DNA of 58,218 bases. Source: Bacteroidales bacterium. GTDB taxonomy: Bacteria; Bacteroidota; Bacteroidia; Bacteroidales; WCHB1-69. The position numbers and the translations under genes were made by a program. Where the stretch lies: assembly GCA_017613015.1 (NCBI GenBank), contig JAGAEQ010000013.1, forward strand, positions 1 to 58,218. Direction: 5' to 3'. A model generated the notes under the pieces. The model did not search any database, had not been told where the DNA came from, and saw only the letters and a list, made by a program, of their open reading frames with translations. Of this stretch, positions 52,762 through 58,218 are shown one piece after another (position 1 is the stretch's first letter; each line of letters opens with the position of its first letter).

Positions 52762-55700
52762 ATGAAATTACTTAGGTTTATGCTGTTGTCGCTTGGCGTG
52801 GCCTTGTTTGCTTCCGTTCAGGCGCAAACTTCTCCTACACTGAGGCTGGAACCGTATGCCAATCCTTTGGTGGTCCCCAACTACACCAAAGGGGCGACGT
52901 ACTACTTCGATCTGATGAAGACAGACGGGACGTATGGAGACGCCTTTGTGGAGCTCAAGTATCTGATTGAGTATTCCCCGAATACGGCAGTAAGCGGTTG
53001 GGACACCGTCGGTCGGATTTTTGACGAGTACGGTGGGATGATTGTGGAGTCCAAGCTTCATATGGGACTGAGCACGTTTAGTTCGCACGATACGCTTCAT
53101 GCGTGGAGCGGGAGCTTCCCCACCTATATCGGTCTTGACGGCTACAGCCGCCTGATTCGTCTGAGCGCTTTGGACACGGCTACTTTGTTGTCCATTCATT
53201 TCGACAAGCCGGGCTTCTATAGGGTTTCCTACATGTTTGAACAATACTCCTGCCCGTCAGCCGCTCCTTATGAAGTGGTGACCTCGAAGAATGGAGCGGT
53301 GAGCATGGGTCTCATTTCGTACCACATGACGCTTTTCCACATTCAGGATTCCATCCTTCCGAGTGCTGAGGTGACCCCCGCATTGCCTGCGGTGCTGAGC
53401 ACGGGCTATCAGCATAGGGTGGGCGTGCGCATGGATGCCGGTAGTTACCAGTATCACCATTACACGGTTCCTGCCTACATTCTTTACAGTGTGAAGAAGC
53501 AGAACCCTGCGACCATGGCGTATGAACCTATCTCCATCTCCGATTTCGGCAGTTTCTCCCTGAATTACCATGGCAGTGCGGTTGCGGGCGACAGCGCGGG
53601 CCGTCTGCCGTCGGGTGCGAACACTGCGGTGTTGCTGGACAGCGTCCATAACGACACATTGGATTTCGATTTCTTGTGCAAAATAGGCCAAGGCGGCTTG
53701 TATCAGGTACAGGTGCAGATGTACCAGTACGACACGAACCGCTACCATTTTATGGACCACGACACGGTGCGTCATGGCTTGCTCATGGACACCTGCTTCT
53801 ACTTGAATTTTGCCGAAGTTCCCGAGAAACTGCTGCGGCTGTCTCCCTGCGACCGTCCCGATACGGTGATCAACTACACCAAGGGCGGAACCTACTACTT
53901 CGACCTGTTGAAGCGCAACAGCATCTTCGGAAACGAGATGGTGGAGATGCGCTATGTGATGGAATATTCCTCGGACGGCACTACCTGGAGCAATACGGGT
54001 CTGGTGTTTGACGACTATGGCGGGATGATAACGACATCCACGCTGAATACGGTTATGGGTTCGTTTAGCGAGCGCGACACCCTCCATGACTGGACGGGAG
54101 CCTTCCCATCCTATGTGGGCGTGGACGGCTACACCCGTTTGATTCGTCTGAACGCGCTGGATACCGCTTCTCTAGTGACCATGCGTTTTGACAAGTTTGG
54201 TCACTACCGCGTGGTGTACCAACTCCACCGCTACACGGTTCCTGGCCTGATGCCTTATGACGTGGTGGCTTCGAAGAACGGCGCCACATGGGGGAGCCTT
54301 ATCTCTTCCGACACGACGGTATTCCACATCCAGGACTCTATCCTTCCGACCGGCGAGTTGACCCCCGCACAGCCTGCAGTGGTGAGTACGGGCTATCCGC
54401 ATACGGTAGGCGTGCGCATAGATGCGGGCAGTTACCGGTATCCCCATTACACGGTTCCTGCCTACCTTCGTTACAATGTGAAGAAGCAGAACCCTTCGAC
54501 CATGGCGTATGAGCCGGTCTCCATCTCCGATTTCGGCAGCTTCTCCCTGAACTTTCACGGCTATTCGACCGTTGACAGCGCGGGCCGTCTGCCGTCAGGT
54601 GCGACGAACTATGTGATGCTGAACACTCTTCACAACGACACTATGAAGTTCGACCTGCAGTGCACTCCGGGCAAGGGCGGCTGGTATCAGATAAATGTAC
54701 AGTTGTACCAGTACGACACAAACCGCTATAGTATGGATACGGTGCATCACGGCATGCTCATGGACACTTCCTACTACCTGTATTTTGACGAGCTTCCCGA
54801 GAAACTGCTGTGGCTGCATCCCACCGAACGCCCCGACACGATGATTAACTACACCAAGGGCGGAATCTACTTCTTTGACCTGATGAAGCGCAACAGCATT
54901 TTCGGAGAGGAGATGGTGGAGCTGCGCTATATAATGGAATACTCCCAGGACAGCGTTAGCTGGACCAACACGGGCATGGTGTTTGACGAATACGGCGGGA
55001 TGATAACGACATCGAGGCTGCATGTGGGTATGGGTGTGGTTACTGAGGACGACACCCTCCATGACTGGACAGGGAGCTTCCCGACGAGTCTTGGCATAGA
55101 CGGCTACCCCCGTCTGATCCGACTGAAGGCGTTGGATACGGGATCCTTGGTGACCTTGCGTTTTGAGAAGGGGGGTTACTACCGTGTGGTGTACCAGTTC
55201 CACCGCTACACGGTTCCTGGTCTGGCCTCTTGGGACGTGGTGGTTTCGAAGAACGGTACTACATGGAAGAGCCTTATCTCCTCCGATACGACGGTATTCC
55301 ACGTTATGGACTCCCTCCTTCCGAGCTGCGAGATGACATCCACGTTGCCTTCAGTGCTGGGCACGGGATCTGTACAGAAGGTGAAAGTCCGGTTAGATGC
55401 GGGCAGTTACCAGTATCATCATTACACTATACCTTCCTACATTTATTACAATGTGAAGAGGCTGAACCCTGCGACATCGCTGTATGAGCCTGCCGTTTTA
55501 GACAGCTTCTCCCTGAGCTTTCACGGCTATTCGACCGTTGACAGTGCGGGCCGTCTGCCGGCGGGTGCGACGAGCTATATGATGTTAGACAGCATCCACA
55601 ACGACACCTTGTATTTCGACCTGCAGTGCCCTCCTGGCCAAGGCGGCATGTATCAGATAAATATACAGCTGTACCAATACGACACGAACCGCTACCAGTA

Positions 55701-58218
55701 TAATATGGACACGGTGCGCCACGGTCTGCTTCTGGATTCGTCCTACTACCTGTTTTTTGACGAGCTTCCTGATAAGCTGCTGCAGCTGAAACCATACAAC
55801 CGTCCCGACACGGTGGTCAACTACACCAAGGGTGCGACTTACTACTTCGACCTGATGAAGCGCAACGGCTTCTTCGGGAATGACATGATGGAGCTGCGCT
55901 ATGAGATAGAATACTCCACGGACGGCACGACCTGGAGCAACACGGGTATGGTGTTTGACGACTATGGCGAGATGATATCGACATCCACATTGAATACGAT
56001 TGTGGGCTCGTTTAGCCAGTGCGACACGGTCCATAACTGGACGGGAGTCTTCCCGGCCTATGTGGGCGTGGACGGCTACACCCGTCTGATTCGTCTGGGC
56101 GCGCTGGATACGGGATCTTTGTTGACCATGCGCTTTGACAAGGCTGGTTACTACCGCGTGGTGTACCAGTTCCACCGCTACACGGTTCCTGGCCTGATGC
56201 CTTATGACGTGTTTGTCTCGAAAAACGGCGCCACTTGGCGGAGCCTTGCCTCTTCCGACACGACGCTATTCCATGTCAAGGATTCCATTCTTCCGAGCGC
56301 TGAGGTGACACCTGCACTGCCTGCGATATTGAGTGTGGGACAATCCCATCAGGTCGGAATTCGCATAGACGCGGGTAGCTACCAGCATTCCAATTACACG
56401 GCTCCTGCCTATCTCGAATATTCTTTGTCGAAATACGACAGCACGTTGAGTCAGTATGTGCAGATTAACTCTATCGGCACTTTCGGCTCTTTCGCGATGA
56501 GTTATAAGAATGACACGGTTTCGGCCGGTGGCGTGGCTCGTCTGCCCTTGGGACCGAGAAGCTATGTGATGCTGGACAGCCTCCACAACGACACGCTGAA
56601 ACTGGATTTCCTGTGCCTGCCGACCCAGAAAGGCTGGTATGCAATGAATGTCCGTTTGATGCAGTATGACACGAACCGTTACCATTATACGGACCGCGAC
56701 ACGGTACGTCACGCCACCCTGATGGATACGGTTTATTACATGTATTTCAATGAATTGAAAAAGCCGACGCTGAAGATTGATCCCAAACCTTGTTCCGTAG
56801 AAGTTCCGACTGAAGTGACACAGCAGTATAATCTTGTCGTGAACGCTAAGGAATATGTGGATTCCTCCGCTACGATTGTCTGTACCATTAAATACAATGG
56901 AACGGAGATTTCCGATTGGAGCAACTATCTTGACACCACGTATGTGACGCTCAACGATTCTGTTTGCCTGATTGATCCCACCACCAAGCGAATGCTCTAC
57001 AATGTGCCTTTGACAAGGCTGGAAAACAGTAGCATAAAGCATTTTATCAATTTCCGGGTGGCAGGCAACTATACGATGGCATATTCCATGTATGTCAACA
57101 ACAACCTGGCAACGTCAGTTGTGCTTACCTATGTCTGTTCCGACACCCTTATGTTGAGTCCTGGGGATAAGGTGCATCCTTCTGCCCAGTCCACTTTGCG
57201 TGCGGAAGCCTATCCGCTGGGAGTGCAGGATACCTTCAATGTTTACGTGCATGCCGCCGAATATGAGAACACCTATACACAAATCGCTTTAAAACTGTTC
57301 TATAGCCAGGACAGCGGACAAACCCTGATTCCGATAGATTCGGTGAATGTCTTCGGTTCCGCGAAAGTGAGAATGGATGCGAATGCGATAGGTTATACCG
57401 GTATGGCGGACGAAAGGGTGTTCACCACCCATCGCGACACGGTTCACCCGATGTATATTTACCGTTTGGGCGCTGTTGCCGGTGTGCCGTTTGAATTCAT
57501 TTCCCGTTGGGACAGTGCGGGCACGTATGTGTATACCTATGAGATTCTGCAATGGGATTGCTTTGATGCGGATTCCTTAGAGACCATGACCTATATGCAC
57601 AGCCCCATTTATGGTCGTGTCTCCAAAACCGGAGGTCGTCCGAAAGCGGTGTTATACAGAGACACCCTGATGATGCATGTGTATCCGCAATACCTGAACG
57701 AATGGGATTCCATTGAACTTTGTGCCAGCAATCTTCCGCGTGAATACAATGGCACGGGATACTGTGTGTCGGCCTCTTTAGGTACGGCTATAAGCGGTGG
57801 TCCGATTACGACTACCGCAAGGGACACCCTCATCATTCCGTTGAAGACCATCCACGGTATGGACAGTATTATCCATTTGGCTGTAAAAGTTCATCCGTCA
57901 CATGTTACTTATTTTAAAGACACCTTGCGCGGCGTGGGAGCCTACAGCAACCACGGCTTCAACGAAGTGTTCAACATGCCGGGCCGCTATGTGCTGAGCC
58001 AGACGTTGACGAACACTTTCGGCTGCGACAGTGTGGTGACAGACAGCCTTGTCGTCGTTCCGACGCATCTGTTCGAAGACAGCGTGACCATCTGCTCTTC
58101 AGAGCTTCCGTACACATGGCGCGGCCGCACGCTTTCCGCTGCGAACACCTATTACGACTCCTTGAAGACGGCTATATACGCTGCGGACAGTGTGTATAAG
58201 ATGATTTTGAAAGTGAAC
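52762..58218 (+). CDS. giant exported repeat protein, 3' end beyond window
   Basis: The frame is open from the ATG to the last base of the window (1819 codons seen). Signal peptide MKLLRFMLLSLGVALFASVQAQ. Four tandem repeats of ~325 residues follow (see repeat entry), then non-repeated Ig-like segments. Near the window end comes the CDSVVTDSLVV/DSVTICSSELPYTWRG type of sequence common in very large Bacteroidota T9SS surface proteins; a sorting domain would lie outside the window. Strand-rich, Thr/Asp/Tyr-rich composition suggests an adhesin-like filament. Long open frames on the opposite strand here are shadows of this repeat coding. Function unknown. Confidence 0.9.
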   Translation, partial: MKLLRFMLLSLGVALFASVQAQTSPTLRLEPYANPLVVPNYTKGATYYFDLMKTDGTYGDAFVELKYLIEYSPNTAVSGWDTVGRIFDEYGGMIVESKLHMGLSTFSSHDTLHAWSGSFPTYIGLDGYSRLIRLSALDTATLLSIHFDKPGFYRVSYMFEQYSCPSAAPYEVVTSKNGAVSMGLISYHMTLFHIQDSILPSAEVTPALPAVLSTGYQHRVGVRMDAGSYQYHHYTVPAYILYSVKKQNPATMAYEPISISDFGSFSLNYHGSAVAGDSAGRLPSGANTAVLLDSVHNDTLDFDFLCKIGQGGLYQVQVQMYQYDTNRYHFMDHDTVRHGLLMDTCFYLNFAEVPEKLLRLSPCDRPDTVINYTKGGTYYFDLLKRNSIFGNEMVEMRYVMEYSSDGTTWSNTGLVFDDYGGMITTSTLNTVMGSFSERDTLHDWTGAFPSYVGVDGYTRLIRLNALDTASLVTMRFDKFGHYRVVYQLHRYTVPGLMPYDVVASKNGATWGSLISSDTTVFHIQDSILPTGELTPAQPAVVSTGYPHTVGVRIDAGSYRYPHYTVPAYLRYNVKKQNPSTMAYEPVSISDFGSFSLNFHGYSTVDSAGRLPSGATNYVMLNTLHNDTMKFDLQCTPGKGGWYQINVQLYQYDTNRYSMDTVHHGMLMDTSYYLYFDELPEKLLWLHPTERPDTMINYTKGGIYFFDLMKRNSIFGEEMVELRYIMEYSQDSVSWTNTGMVFDEYGGMITTSRLHVGMGVVTEDDTLHDWTGSFPTSLGIDGYPRLIRLKALDTGSLVTLRFEKGGYYRVVYQFHRYTVPGLASWDVVVSKNGTTWKSLISSDTTVFHVMDSLLPSCEMTSTLPSVLGTGSVQKVKVRLDAGSYQYHHYTIPSYIYYNVKRLNPATSLYEPAVLDSFSLSFHGYSTVDSAGRLPAGATSYMMLDSIHNDTLYFDLQCPPGQGGMYQINIQLYQYDTNRYQYNMDTVRHGLLLDSSYYLFFDELPDKLLQLKPYNRPDTVVNYTKGATYYFDLMKRNGFFGNDMMELRYEIEYSTDGTTWSNTGMVFDDYGEMISTSTLNTIVGSFSQCDTVHNWTGVFPAYVGVDGYTRLIRLGALDTGSLLTMRFDKAGYYRVVYQFHRYTVPGLMPYDVFVSKNGATWRSLASSDTTLFHVKDSILPSAEVTPALPAILSVGQSHQVGIRIDAGSYQHSNYTAPAYLEYSLSKYDSTLSQYVQINSIGTFGSFAMSYKNDTVSAGGVARLPLGPRSYVMLDSLHNDTLKLDFLCLPTQKGWYAMNVRLMQYDTNRYHYTDRDTVRHATLMDTVYYMYFNELKKPTLKIDPKPCSVEVPTEVTQQYNLVVNAKEYVDSSATIVCTIKYNGTEISDWSNYLDTTYVTLNDSVCLIDPTTKRMLYNVPLTRLENSSIKHFINFRVAGNYTMAYSMYVNNNLATSVVLTYVCSDTLMLSPGDKVHPSAQSTLRAEAYPLGVQDTFNVYVHAAEYENTYTQIALKLFYSQDSGQTLIPIDSVNVFGSAKVRMDANAIGYTGMADERVFTTHRDTVHPMYIYRLGAVAGVPFEFISRWDSAGTYVYTYEILQWDCFDADSLETMTYMHSPIYGRVSKTGGRPKAVLYRDTLMMHVYPQYLNEWDSIELCASNLPREYNGTGYCVSASLGTAISGGPITTTARDTLIIPLKTIHGMDSIIHLAVKVHPSHVTYFKDTLRGVGAYSNHGFNEVFNMPGRYVLSQTLTNTFGCDSVVTDSLVVVPTHLFEDSVTICSSELPYTWRGRTLSAANTYYDSLKTAIYAADSVYKMILKVN
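52834..56760 (+). repeat. four tandem ~975-base protein-coding repeats
   Basis: The anchor N-Y-T-K-G begins at codons 40, 371, 696 and 1020 of the giant exported protein (bases 52879, 53872, 54847, 55819), giving unit lengths of 331, 325 and 324 codons. Each unit also repeats YYFDLM/LK, IEYS/MEYS, HDW-type and R-Y-T-V-P segments, DSILPS and RLPSG or RLPAG. Units 2 to 4 are most alike even at DNA level (for example the GACAGCGCGGGCCGTCTGCC stretch recurs nearly unchanged), which points to recent duplication or gene conversion. Confidence 0.88.

Noticed and set aside
53257..57552. A series of minus-strand frames that resemble one another
   Set aside because: Their similarity only mirrors the tandem repeats of the giant exported gene on the plus strand.

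Overview
The window looks like a chromosome segment of a member of Bacteroidota, most likely Bacteroidales. The evidence is two giant exported proteins (one with a type IX secretion C-terminal domain), many promoters of the Bacteroidetes TAnnTTTG type, Bacteroidota-type outer-membrane and lipopolysaccharide genes, and tightly packed operons. Most of the window is GC-rich by eye. About 11.1-26.3 kb is visibly AT-richer and looks acquired. No rRNA, tRNA, CRISPR array or transposase was recognised.

Left flank (0-11 kb): a 2526-residue T9SS cargo protein with beta-helix and CARDB-like repeats, a 58-residue membrane protein missed by ordinary length cut-offs, an exported protein, a cation diffusion facilitator and an outer-membrane porin-like protein.

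Accessory region (11-26.3 kb): an AAA ATPase/DUF234-type protein preceded by iterated GGAGG repeats, gene debris, then one long leftward operon (25.4 to 13.2 kb). In transcription order it encodes a JAB/JAMM protease, an E2-like protein, an unknown 162-residue protein, a ThiF/E1-like adenylating enzyme, a two-domain Clp-type AAA+ unfoldase, a membrane protein with an SH3 domain, a tiny cysteine-rich peptide, two radical SAM/SPASM enzymes, a B12-binding radical SAM enzyme, an M42 aminopeptidase and a formyltransferase. I read this as a RiPP (ribosomally made, modified peptide) pathway joined in one transcript to a ubiquitin-like conjugation and deconjugation set plus an unfoldase. I know of no described system with this combination, and it is the main discovery candidate. 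The peptide reading frame is preceded in frame by an amber codon and a 14-codon segment that starts on the stop codon of the gene before it, so the precursor may be longer, or regulated, or interrupted.

Middle (26.3-35.2 kb): a 1073-residue multi-cofactor amine/opine oxidase-like fusion, an acetyltransferase and polysaccharide-deacetylase-like pair, a small hypothetical gene, a frameshifted gene remnant, a second AAA ATPase (DUF4143 type) with its own direct repeats, and a FISUMP/DUF1566-like lipoprotein.

Right flank (35.2-58.2 kb): mostly housekeeping and envelope genes. A nucleoside-recognition (Gate) membrane protein is followed by a leftward operon of rubrerythrin, glycosyltransferase, dxr, rseP and lptB. 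Next come a SAM hydrolase (DUF62), an HdrA/HdrC/HdrDE-like iron-sulfur operon ending in a CCA-adding enzyme, and a leftward operon of a flippase-like membrane protein, rfaE2, a glucosaminidase, serS and a LolC/E-like permease. The window ends inside a giant exported protein with four tandem repeats of about 325 residues.
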